Part shown: piece by piece, positions 35,622 through 42,775 of the stretch
How positions within the stretch are numbered: position 1 is the first letter of the stretch
Layout of the letters: every line of letters starts with the position of its first letter
From: Bacteroidota bacterium
Lineage (GTDB): Bacteria > Bacteroidota > Bacteroidia > J057 > JADKCL01
Direction: 5' to 3'
Assembly (NCBI GenBank): GCA_016718825.1
Contig: JADKCL010000014.1
Coordinates: 124,001-188,000 of the forward strand
Length of the DNA stretch: 64,000 nucleotides
Program-made: the position numbers and the translations under genes
Notes under the pieces: generated by a model
What the model saw: the letters and a program-made list of their open reading frames with translations, nothing else
The model's database searches: none
Told to the model about the DNA's origin: nothing

Positions 35622-36590
35622 ATGATCAAAAAATGGCTTATTCTTTGTTTCGCGCTTGTATCGGGATCGATTTCCATCATCGCCCAAAACTTGGTTCCCA
35701 ATCCCAGTTTTGAGCAGTACACATCCTGCCCCAACAGTCAAAATCAGCTGTACAAGGCAGTGCCTTGGATGAATCCATCCACAGGACTTCCCGGTACACA
35801 AACCGGAACACCCGACTACTTCAACGAATGTTCCTACATGTATGTCCCGGTTCCGCGCAACCTCTGTGGTTTTCAATGGGCACGCACGGGAAGCGGATAC
35901 GCCGGAATCCACTTATGGGCCTCCAATCCCGACAGCGTCCGCGAATACATCGAGGTACCCTTGACCGCGCCGCTGACCGCAGGAGAATGCTACCACTTCG
36001 AAATGTATTTCAACCACGCCAACTATTACCAATACACCTGTGCCAATCTTGGGGTGTACTTCTCCGATACCGCTGTGACCGGGGTCAACAACTTCTTCCC
36101 CCTACCCTTCCAACCGCAGATCGTGAACCCATCAACCAACGTGGCAGATACCCTCAACTGGACCTTGATGAGCGGCGATTACATGGCTGAGGGAGGCGAA
36201 AGCTATATTATCATCGGCAATTTCGATGACGAGGCGCACACCGATACCCTTCATACCAATCCATCTGTGCCGGTCGGGGCCGCCTATATCTATATCGACG
36301 ATGTTTCCCTTGTTCCCACCACGCCCTGTAATGTCACAGCGGTTCCTGCAACGGTCGAGACACAAGTGTTGTTATTCCCAAATCCAGCGCGCTCCGAGGT
36401 TCATATTGTTACTCCATCTGCCGGCAATGCACAATTCATGCTCCTTGACATTGCTGGGCGAAGCGTATTGCAAACAACATTTCAAGGCGAAGTTTCGCTG
36501 AATCTTTCAGAATTGCCCATCGGTATCTATTTCTATCGCGTGCTTTGTACAGATGGCTCGATCAAAAGTGGACGGCTGATCAAGGAATAA
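35622..36590 (+). CDS. T9SS cargo protein with N-terminal carbohydrate-binding-like domain
   Basis: 322 residues. Signal peptide (about 21) followed immediately by N-L-V-P-N-P-S-F-E-Q-Y-T-S-C-P, the start of a jelly-roll/CBM-like domain common in Bacteroidota exports, with G-Y-A-G-I-H-L-W and Y-I-Y-I-D-D-V-S-L at its end (about residue 230). A T9SS type A sorting domain finishes it (L-F-P-N-P-A-R-S-E-V, L-P-I-G-I-Y-F-Y-R-V, G-R-L-I-K-E). Ligand unknown. Confidence 0.8.
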   Translation: MIKKWLILCFALVSGSISIIAQNLVPNPSFEQYTSCPNSQNQLYKAVPWMNPSTGLPGTQTGTPDYFNECSYMYVPVPRNLCGFQWARTGSGYAGIHLWASNPDSVREYIEVPLTAPLTAGECYHFEMYFNHANYYQYTCANLGVYFSDTAVTGVNNFFPLPFQPQIVNPSTNVADTLNWTLMSGDYMAEGGESYIIIGNFDDEAHTDTLHTNPSVPVGAAYIYIDDVSLVPTTPCNVTAVPATVETQVLLFPNPARSEVHIVTPSAGNAQFMLLDIAGRSVLQTTFQGEVSLNLSELPIGIYFYRVLCTDGSIKSGRLIKE

Positions 36591-36682
36591 TTTAGAAATA
36601 CGCGATCGGTACCGGCAATCTTCCGGATGCGCATTTCGCAAAATGCTCAACGCAACGTCGAGAGCCACCCAGATACTACAGC

Positions 36683-37450
36683 CTACACCATCATCAATAA
36701 TTTCATGGCGCGGTTGCTAAAGCTGGTGTAAACGTTGGAGCCTTCTTGAAATCCGGGCTCGATTGCGAGGAGGATAGCTATCGGTTTGCCTCGTCGCATA
36801 AACGCTGGGATTTCCAGGATGTGATCGTGGTCGAGGCGTTTTTTCGCATCGAGCCATTCACTGGTCCAGGTAGCTTCTGTGCTGAGGTCGGTGTTGTGGT
36901 CAAAGCTGCGCGCATTGGTTGCATCACCGATCGGCACTAAAACAAGATGCATGCGAAAATGGGAATTATTGCTTGCATGGTTAAAAATCGGACCGTATTG
37001 ATTGGAAAATTGGAAATGAATGCGTTCGCCTGTGTTAGATACTGTTGGGCAGCATTCTAAATTGACGATGTTTTCAAACTTGTGGAACTGGTCAAATGAA
37101 AATGTTTGCAGGCTTGGTACCAATGCATGCCAATTGAAAACACCATCGGCATAATAATCAGGATGATGGTGAAGTTGTGCTGCAATTTGTTGCGTCAGTC
37201 GGTTGTGCAGGGAGCCGTCAGAAAACGCTTTATCAAAAGGTGAAATCGCAAGCCTGAACTGTTTTGATGCGGTTGAAGCTCTCCCGAAAATACTACCTGA
37301 AGCTCTGGCTCCGGCGAAAGCCATGTCCTTCATAAACTTGTCACGGGTGAGGCTGGACTTTCGCCTTACACAAGGGTTTCCCTTGTATGTGTAATAGGTC
37401 AGGTCGTTGATTGTGCCTTGGATGAGCAATGGATTTTTGGATTTTGCCAT
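36683..37450 (-). CDS. Bacteroidota protein of unknown function, KGT-I-x-D-L-T-Y-Y family (paralogue A)
   Basis: 255 residues. The N terminus (L-I-Q-G-T-I-N-D-L-T-Y-Y-T-Y-K-G, V-R-R-K-S-S-L, R-A-S-G-S-I-F-G-R-A-S-T-A-S-K-Q-F-R) matches a phylum-restricted family that usually starts M-A-R-x-K-G-x-x-x-x-x-G-T-I-G-D-I-T-F-Y. Function unknown, no signal peptide. Two further paralogues lie to the right on the other strand. It is transcribed away from the repeat-rich segment that separates it from paralogue B. Confidence 0.7.
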   Translation of the reverse strand: MAKSKNPLLIQGTINDLTYYTYKGNPCVRRKSSLTRDKFMKDMAFAGARASGSIFGRASTASKQFRLAISPFDKAFSDGSLHNRLTQQIAAQLHHHPDYYADGVFNWHALVPSLQTFSFDQFHKFENIVNLECCPTVSNTGERIHFQFSNQYGPIFNHASNNSHFRMHLVLVPIGDATNARSFDHNTDLSTEATWTSEWLDAKKRLDHDHILEIPAFMRRGKPIAILLAIEPGFQEGSNVYTSFSNRAMKLLMMV

Positions 37451-37882
37451 GTTGAAATTCGGATTAAGTTATAGGATATTGCGGTTGGAAAATTTCAATT
37501 ATGTCAATAGCGTTTTGATTGGATGTAGGTGCCTGGGAGTTAAATTTCTATGAAGTTTGGCATTTAAGATTTAGCTAAAGATAGTTGGGTGGTTTAGAAT
37601 TGTCAATAGTGAATCTATTGTTGTATGAAGAAAAATGCCCAAAATGTTGAAAAATTTTTAAAAAATATGATACGTCCAAGGTGGTTTTTGGGGTAGCTCT
37701 GTTGATGCTGCGCGACTAATGGTTTGGTTAAAAATGTGGTCTAATGTTAAATTTTTGCATGAATTCACAATAAATTCAATACTTCTGGGGGGAGCTATGT
37801 TAGGCCTTTAGATTACGTACCCAAACTATTTCTGTATTGCCTGACGGTAGGGTTAGGAATGCCCAATGGCAAACGGGGCAAT

Positions 37883-37992
37883 CCCGAAGTACACCCGTAG
37901 TACACCCGAAGTATACCCGAAGTATACCCGAAGTATATACGGAGTAATTACGGAGTAAACACGGAGTATATGCGGAGTATGTACGGAGTAAT
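37883..37992 (+). repeat. 11-bp tandem array, ten units without interruption
   Basis: Ten consecutive 11-base units fill exactly 110 bases. Units 1-5 follow CCCGAAGTATA (one with T at position 5), units 6-10 follow TACGGAGTAWW; all ten keep C3-G4 and A-G-T-A at positions 6-9. The period is close to one helical turn, so every unit presents the same DNA face. There are no spacers, so this is not a CRISPR array. Confidence 0.9.
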
Positions 37993-38159
37993 TGGTTGTT
38001 TTGCGGTTCGTTAAAGGGTGAATTGGGTTGAACCCTAGGCACAGCGGCTGGACATTGCAAGAATGGCCAATTTGGTTGGGATAAGCAAGTGAGGATTGAA
38101 TTTAATGCTTATCGGAATGATTGCCAGTGTGTACAATACCATGTTTTCAATTTGTTCCT

Positions 38160-38172
38160 GGCCCGGAGGGCC
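38160..38172. repeat. GGCCC-N3-GGGCC hairpin, copy 1
   Basis: GGCCC-GGA-GGGCC: 5-bp stem, 3-base loop. Two more hairpins with the same stem follow in the next 340 bases. Confidence 0.6.
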
Positions 38173-38225
38173 TGAATTGTGATAGCCCCGTACGGCGCGG
38201 CGCACGAGGTAGGGTACATCCCTGA

Positions 38226-38270
38226 TTTTCCGCCGCCTGCCCCGCCCGCGGCGGGGCAGGCGGCGGAAAA
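38226..38270. repeat. 21-bp perfect inverted repeat (hairpin)
   Basis: The left arm at 38226-38246 and the right arm at 38250-38270 are perfect complements over 21 bases, with the 3-base loop CGC. The outer four pairs are T/A, the inner 17 nearly all G/C. It is not next to any gene end, so it is not an ordinary terminator. Confidence 0.85.
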
Positions 38271-38320
38271 TAGGTGTTCGGCAATCAACCATGGGCTTCG
38301 CCCACGGCTATTGTTGTTTA

Positions 38321-38333
38321 GGCCCTTCGGGCC
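38321..38333. repeat. GGCCC-N3-GGGCC hairpin, copy 2, heading a diverged direct repeat
   Basis: GGCCC-TTC-GGGCC. From here about 60 bases (to ACAAGCATATTA near 38385) recur, diverged, after copy 3. A related hairpin, TGGGC-TTC-GCCCA, lies just upstream at 38293-38304. Confidence 0.6.
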
Positions 38334-38387
38334 ATCCAAAGCACAAATCAGATAGCTACTGGCAACGTTTCGGACAAGCATATTAAA

Positions 38388-38482
38388 TTTCTATAAGTTC
38401 CTGCATTATGCTTGTCTTCTTGGCCCATAGCTGCGTTGCTCTGAACCAAGAATCCTGCACATAATCTTGGAACTTATAGAAA
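38388..38482. repeat. 14-bp perfect inverted repeat enclosing a 67-base core
   Basis: TTTCTATAAGTTCC (38388-38401) and GGAACTTATAGAAA (38469-38482) are perfect complements. The core includes GCTTGTCTTCTTGGCCCATA-type sequence that reappears at 40711-40748. Size and termini resemble a small non-autonomous element, but no target duplication is clear. Confidence 0.65.
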
Positions 38483-38494
38483 AATCATTCCTTA

Positions 38495-38507
38495 GGCCCT
38501 TCGGGCC
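38495..38507. repeat. GGCCC-N3-GGGCC hairpin, copy 3
   Basis: GGCCC-TTC-GGGCC, identical to copy 2, 174 bases downstream, and followed by a diverged copy of the same roughly 60 bases ending ACAAGCATATTA. Confidence 0.6.
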
Positions 38508-38621
38508 ATCGAAAGAGCAGAACAGATTGATATCGGCAAAGGTCCGCACAAGCATATTATCTTATCACAGATAGAACAAATACCACAAAATGAAAGGGTT
38601 AAATGGTGCATTTAAGCCGCG

Positions 38622-38654
38622 TATAGCCCGTATTTACTCCGTGTTTACTCCGCA
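38622..38654 (-). repeat. 11-bp array, three units, reverse orientation to the main array
   Basis: Read on the minus strand, the units are TGCGGAGTAAA, CACGGAGTAAA and TACGGGCTATA, matching the CGGAGTA units of the main array. It lies about 190 bases before paralogue B's start; the main array lies about 430 bases before paralogue A's start. Each array therefore has the same orientation relative to its nearest gene. Confidence 0.75.
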
Positions 38655-38846
38655 TCGAAATCGGGAAAATGGTCAATGTGCCCGTTCGTACAGTCAAACT
38701 ACCCGTTCGTCCTGCCAGGGCGCCACTTCGTCCTTTGCCGATTTTTTTGTTGTTGACTTTGTCGAATGTTGAACCATGCGTTCCGAGGACGTGCGTTCTT
38801 TTCAAATGGTTTTTTCACGTTTTATCAAATCAAATTTGTAATTGCT

Positions 38847-39644
38847 ATGGCAAAGTACAAAAGCCTTTTTAAGGTATCCGGTGACATTGGCGATGTGAAC
38901 ATGTTTCAGCGCGATGGCCAAAAATTTGTGCGGGAAACAACGAGCCTGGACAAAAAACGGATTATGACCGACCCTAAGTTCAGACGCATGCGTGAGAACA
39001 TGATGGAGTTTGGTGGAGCCGGAAAGGTGTCCAAAGCTCTGCGTTTTGGTCTTGCTGAGGTAGCTAAGCGGTTTGGCGACTCGCAACTTTCCTCTCGTTT
39101 GACGGGCAAGTTCAGGAAGATGGTACGTATGGCAAACGGCATCCGTGGTCAGCGGCCTGTCGAACCACTGAACAATGCCGCTCTACTTCAGGGATTCCCG
39201 CTTCACCGTGGCATCAGTTTGGAATCCGTGCTGACCTTCAGGCTGGATCCTCAGGTGAATGTTGCTCGCAATGGGGTGAGCTTGACGCTGACCAACTTTA
39301 ATCCAGATGCACATTTGACGGTGCCTGCAGGTGCTAGTCATTACGTGGTTTTGCTGGTGGTGGTGGGCTTAACTGACCATATCTATGATGGGTCGATCGA
39401 TGGTTACTGGCCTGTGAATGAGTTGGTGAGTGGAAAAAGCATGGTGGCACGCTCTGTGGAGTACTCGGTGAATGCCTTGGCACCGACGACCATTGTGTTG
39501 AATGCTGACTTGCCTGGATTGCCGACCATGACGGCAAACGATGCATTGGTGACGCTTGTTGGTGTAGAGTTTTACACTGAAGTGAGCAGCGTCATGTACG
39601 TTCTTGAAAGCGGGAATGCCATGAATGTTGTGGGCATCTATTGA
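38847..39644 (+). CDS. Bacteroidota protein of unknown function, same family (paralogue B)
   Basis: 265 residues from the ATG at 38847. The N terminus M-A-K-Y-K-S-L-F-K-V-S-G-D-I-G-D, V-R-E-T-T-S-L-D-K-K-R-I, then D-P-K-F-R-R-M-R-E-N-M-M-E-F-G-G-A-G-K is the clearest family signature in the window. The C-terminal half is beta-rich (H-Y-V-V-L-L-V-V-V-G-L-T, D-A-L-V-T-L-V-G-V-E-F-Y) and ends V-V-G-I-Y, matching V-V-G-V-F at the end of paralogue C. An upstream extension of 27 codons in frame is not used. No signal peptide. Confidence 0.75.
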   Translation: MAKYKSLFKVSGDIGDVNMFQRDGQKFVRETTSLDKKRIMTDPKFRRMRENMMEFGGAGKVSKALRFGLAEVAKRFGDSQLSSRLTGKFRKMVRMANGIRGQRPVEPLNNAALLQGFPLHRGISLESVLTFRLDPQVNVARNGVSLTLTNFNPDAHLTVPAGASHYVVLLVVVGLTDHIYDGSIDGYWPVNELVSGKSMVARSVEYSVNALAPTTIVLNADLPGLPTMTANDALVTLVGVEFYTEVSSVMYVLESGNAMNVVGIY

Positions 39645-39678
39645 GGTGTTGGCATTTGCTGAATTTGGTGTTTGAGAA

Positions 39679-39748
39679 GTGTGTATGCAACCCAGAGAAT
39701 TGGCGGTATGCAGGGCTAGGATGTTTGTTGCTCTGGGTTGTTACACAC
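39679..39748 (+). other. long-stem hairpin between paralogues B and C
   Basis: GTGTGTA-TG-CAACCCAGAG (39679-39697) pairs with CTCTGGGTTG-T-TACACAC (39731-39748): a 10-bp and a 7-bp stem with a small bulge and a 33-base loop. It lies 34 bases after the stop of B and 30 bases before the start of C, and could be an attenuator or an mRNA-processing site in a B-C transcript. No T-run follows. Confidence 0.5.
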
Positions 39749-39778
39749 TTTTTGTTGACAGTTAAACCATTATCCATT

Positions 39779-40612
39779 ATGAAACCAAGAAAAAAAATTG
39801 ATCGCTATTTTCGGGATTGCTCAGGGGTGGGAAATTATCGACATGCTGATCACAGCAAGTTGCGTGAGGCTCCATTTGGAAATGAAGATCGGAGGGAAAT
39901 TGATCCACGGTTTGGGCACATGTCGGCAAAAATGTCAGAATTTGAACGCGTGCGGAAGAATGTGGCCTCATTCAACAAGGGTTTGGGAGCAATGGGTGAT
40001 CAATTTGCCGATAAACAGCTCAATCAGCGTTTGATGCAGTTGTTTCTCAAGATGGGGAGGGAGGCCGATGGTTTGGTGCCTGCTTGTCGCGCTGTATCCG
40101 TGAAAGACCATGTGCCGCTGCTCGGATTTGACTTCAATGCAGCTTGGCCATTGGATCGTGATTTAGTGTCGGCATCGAGCATTGTCGTAAATAGAGCGCA
40201 AAATGTTGTGGTATTGAAGGTTAGTTGTCATGCGCCTTGGGTACCCACTTGTGGACCTAAAAGCTATCGCAGTTATGCTTTGGTGCTTGGGTTGGTACGA
40301 TTGGTAGCAACAGATAATGGCAGAGCGAGCCTAGTGCCGGCTGCACTGTATCAGGCAGAGGATGGGTATGGGGGCTATGTGCAATCACAAGAGTTTAGTC
40401 TGGACTTGGAAGGCAACCGGGACCTGTTGCTTGGCTCATATGGAAGCAAAGATTTGGTGTTGAACCTGTCGTTGCCGGTATCTTGGCCAAAAACCACTGG
40501 GGATGCATTGATCGTTTTGCTTGGAATTCGATTTTTCTCAGGCGTGGAAGCGGCAGGACATCAAACCTGCCATGATCACTGCAATAAAATGGCTGTGGTG
40601 GGCGTTTTTTGA
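39779..40612 (+). CDS. Bacteroidota protein of unknown function, same family (paralogue C)
   Basis: 277 residues from the ATG at 39779. Shared features: R-x-I-D-P-R-F-G-H-M-S-A..., E-F-E-R-V-R-K-N, Q-F-A-D-K-Q-L-N-Q-R-L-M (compare Q-L-S-S-R-L in B and S-L-H-N-R-L in A), D-A-L-I-V-L-L-G-I-R-F-F and the final V-V-G-V-F. The T-F-Y motif at the N terminus is lost. It is diverged from B enough that the duplication is old. A frame extending 46 codons upstream covers the hairpin and is not used. Confidence 0.65.
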   Translation: MKPRKKIDRYFRDCSGVGNYRHADHSKLREAPFGNEDRREIDPRFGHMSAKMSEFERVRKNVASFNKGLGAMGDQFADKQLNQRLMQLFLKMGREADGLVPACRAVSVKDHVPLLGFDFNAAWPLDRDLVSASSIVVNRAQNVVVLKVSCHAPWVPTCGPKSYRSYALVLGLVRLVATDNGRASLVPAALYQAEDGYGGYVQSQEFSLDLEGNRDLLLGSYGSKDLVLNLSLPVSWPKTTGDALIVLLGIRFFSGVEAAGHQTCHDHCNKMAVVGVF

Positions 40613-40710
40613 GATTGTAGTCTCCGGTACCGATCAACGACTGGACTGGTTTTGCCAAAATTGAGGGAGGATGCCCCAGAAATAAGTTTTCAATAACAAC
40701 CAAACATCTG

Positions 40711-40775
40711 CTTGTCTTTTTGGCCCATGGCTGCGTTGCTTGAAACGGTCGTCCCGAGGTCGGGACGACCGTTTC
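40711..40775. repeat. repeated motif plus 16-bp hairpin between paralogue C and the ATPase remnant
   Basis: GCTTGTCTTTTTGGCCCATG... (40711-40748) matches 38409-38444 with few changes. It runs into a perfect 16-bp stem (40742-40757 with 40760-40775) with a 2-base loop. As it follows paralogue C by about 130 bases the hairpin could stop transcription, but no T-run follows; it is more likely a dispersed repeat. Confidence 0.6.
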
Positions 40776-40836
40776 GAGCGCCATGGGATGATCTAAAAAT
40801 CCGGCGCATCATCATCGATTTTTTAAAAATATATTC

Positions 40837-41139
40837 GTTGGCCTAGGCACCCCCAACATGGACATTTCCAACAACCTGCCCTACAACCTGTCGGCCTACG
40901 ATTTTATCATCACCGATTCGGTAAGCCGTGGCAACCTCGACCTGTCGCGGATGCAGCAGCTCAAAGCCGATTGGCCAGACAAGAACTTCATTTTCCTTTT
41001 CCATACCACCAAGGACGGCCTTCCCCGTGGCACCAACCAATTCCTGCACGAAGTCGATGTGCTGGTGAACGTCAAGGACGGCGTGGCCACCGCAGACGGG
41101 CGGTTCGGCCCTGGTACCATGGACGTTCGCTTCAATTGA
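40837..41139 (+). pseudogene. C-terminal remnant of a RecA-like P-loop ATPase
   Basis: The frame reads F-V-G-L-G-T-P-N-M-D-I-S-N-N-L-P before and through the only ATG (40858), then Y-D-F-I-I-T-D-S-V-S (Walker-B-like strand), D-K-N-F-I-F-L-F-H-T-T-K-D-G, F-L-H-E-V-D-V-L-V-N-V-K-D-G-V-A and G-R-F-G-P-G. This fits the C-terminal half of RecA/RadA-like ATPases found in Bacteroidota mobile elements. There is no Walker A; similarity seems to start before the ATG, right beside the repeat element, so the 5' half was probably lost. A 93-residue product from 40858 could still be made. Family assignment from memory of the motif pattern. Confidence 0.5.
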
Positions 41140-41168
41140 GTACCACACATCTATAATAGTGTAACAAC

Positions 41169-41876
41169 ATGGACAGCAAGATCATCCGAATCGTTCAAGG
41201 CGACCCTGCCGACCCGAAATCAACCCGCGACCTCTCCCATGTCACAGCAGAAGAGCTTGACCACATCCGCATGAGCTGCGAAGCCGGGCGGCTTGAGGCC
41301 GAAACCTACCTTGCAATGGACAATGCCGAACTCAAGGCCACATTGGAGCGGAATATCGAGATCATCAGCGAGGCGGGCCTTGGAGTGCCAAGTGCCGTTC
41401 CTGTGGTGGACAAGGTCGTTCGGCAATACCTTCGGACGCGCTACCGTGTCAGTGGTTCGCTGCTTTGCAAGATCGGCAAGGCCCGTGATGGCTCGATCAA
41501 GGGTATCACCCCCTTGGAGTACGAACATTTGGTCACGTCCCTCCAAGCCGGTTACCGCGAGGCCGAGGTATGCTGCGCCTTTTCCAAGGAGCAGCTTTTT
41601 GAAGCATTTGGCAATGTCAGGCAGATCAGGGATCGGCTGGGGTTGGGGTTTGAGAATCCCTATTCTGAGCATTTTGGGGACTATTTTGAGTTTTTTCAGG
41701 AACGGGCTGAGGTGCTTTGGGATTTGTTGTGGCGGGTGAATTTGCCTCAATTTCGCTTTTGGCGGCTTGGAGGTGAAACTCATAACAAAAGCCCCTTGTC
41801 GGGGCTTTTGAAGAGTTGCCAATTCTGGAATAAAATTATTTTGCATCTCTCAAAACAGGCGAAAAAAAGGTTTTAG
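41169..41876 (+). CDS. uncharacterised protein with an internal duplication
   Basis: 235 codons. Residues 25-73 and 113-161 are a gap-free repeat at offset 88: V/I-T-x-x-E-x-x-H, A-G-x-x-E-A-E and G-L-G coincide exactly. Function unknown. The end is suspect: a clear terminator hairpin (41786-41810) sits inside the last 30 codons, and the frame that would stop at about 41771, before it, is reached by a shift near the T6 run at about 41691. The true C terminus is probably near residue 200. It lies 29 bases after the ATPase remnant. Confidence 0.55.
   Translation: MDSKIIRIVQGDPADPKSTRDLSHVTAEELDHIRMSCEAGRLEAETYLAMDNAELKATLERNIEIISEAGLGVPSAVPVVDKVVRQYLRTRYRVSGSLLCKIGKARDGSIKGITPLEYEHLVTSLQAGYREAEVCCAFSKEQLFEAFGNVRQIRDRLGLGFENPYSEHFGDYFEFFQERAEVLWDLLWRVNLPQFRFWRLGGETHNKSPLSGLLKSCQFWNKIILHLSKQAKKRF
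41786..41810 (+). terminator. terminator hairpin inside the 3' end of the annotated frame
   Basis: CAAAAGCCCC (41786-41795) and GGGGCTTTTG (41801-41810) form a perfect 10-bp stem with a 5-base loop and TTTT in the right arm. Its position inside an open frame suggests that the frame is artificially extended. Confidence 0.75.
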
Positions 41877-41969
41877 AATGAGGGACTGGAATCTAAACTG
41901 CTAACTAACGGACTAAATCTCCTTCACCGCTCAATCATTCACCCTAGGGATCGAAACCTTCAGAGTTGG

Positions 41970-42347
41970 TTAATCCTTGAAATCAGTTTTGTCGTTGGGG
42001 AGACTGATACCACAGCCTGCACCAGTCAGGGGTCCAGCAGTGCCACTACAAGTCCAATTGTTGTTTTGATTTTGTGACCAAACTCCTGAACATTCCCTGT
42101 AACAACAATTGCTGAAATACAACCTCATACCTGCAAGAATTGGGTAATCCGATGGAACGAGGATTCCTGAACCTTGGAACAAAATCGTTTGCTGCTGACC
42201 ACCTTTCTCGGTTTCTTCCGTAGTAGTCGTCGCAGCAATAACCGCTTTCCCCTGTGGGTGAGACAGCTGTGCTGAAACTGCATTTTGCCCAATCACAAGG
42301 AACAAAGCAAAGCCAACCAAAAATGAGAATTTCTTAATTTTTGACAT
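41970..42347 (-). CDS. small secreted cysteine-containing protein
   Basis: 125 residues with signal peptide (about 25, MSKIKKFSFLVGFALFLVIG...). The mature protein ends with five cysteines in about 40 residues (N-C-C-Y-R-E-C-S-G-V-W, W-T-C-S-G, G-A-G-C-G-I-S), suggesting disulfides and an extracellular place. No family recognised, no sorting domain. Upstream is a 428-base gap shared with a divergent gene. Confidence 0.6.
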   Translation of the reverse strand: MSKIKKFSFLVGFALFLVIGQNAVSAQLSHPQGKAVIAATTTTEETEKGGQQQTILFQGSGILVPSDYPILAGMRLYFSNCCYRECSGVWSQNQNNNWTCSGTAGPLTGAGCGISLPNDKTDFKD

Positions 42348-42775
42348 AGCAGTAAAAATTAGACTAACTTGCTTACTCTATTCAGGGGTTTTTCGGCATC
42401 CACCCTTGTCAGCTCTGAGAAGTTGCGTTCTCTCTAGGTGACAATTCGAATTTGAGAGGATTTTTTCCTGAGTGCCTCTAACAAATTTTCTGTTGAAAAT
42501 ACCGTGAACCAATCGCGTTTTATAAATGTACGAGGGAAAGGCACTTTACAGATCGTCGTATTCAACGATTCGCCTCGAACAAAAACGAACAAAAATGGAA
42601 TATCGGCAGGACCGTTTGGGCAAATGTGTTTGAAAAAATTCTAACGAAGAGGCAGTATCTGTTCTTGAATCAGAGGACTATAACCCCAAAAAGGTTACCT
42701 TCGAAAGAGTGAATCGAAACTTGCTAACGAAAGTTCCGATTCAGCATTTGTCGCCACCCTATACCTAGAAGTGCT
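42348..42775. other. divergent intergenic gap, 428 bases
   Basis: It lies between the small secreted protein (minus) and the broken solenoid gene (plus). A/T-rich; no gene, hairpin or well-spaced promoter pair could be supported. Confidence 0.35.

Larger units (their letters stand above)
37451..38846. other. 1.4 kb repeat-rich non-coding segment between divergent paralogues
   Basis: No gene is supported here; the open frames present are made by the repeats. Contents from left to right: an A/T-rich stretch (37451-37800), a ten-unit 11-bp array, a multi-hairpin element, a 14-bp inverted repeat enclosing a 67-base core, and a three-unit 11-bp array in the reverse orientation. The listed sub-features cover these. 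Confidence 0.7.

Noticed and set aside
37883..37992. CRISPR array
   Set aside because: Units are only 11 bases and directly adjoin each other; no spacers and no cas genes.
37800..38060. Minus-strand open frame of 86 codons through the 11-bp array
   Set aside because: The 11-bp period is not a multiple of three; the frame is a by-product of the repeat.
38388..38482. Complete insertion sequence
   Set aside because: The terminal repeats are good but the interior is only 67 bases and cannot encode a transposase; no target duplication was found.
41147..41157. TATAAT-like -10 box before the 41169 gene
   Set aside because: CTATAATAG resembles the E. coli sigma-70 -10 element; the expected Bacteroidota -7 box is TAnnTTTG, and no -33 element fits.
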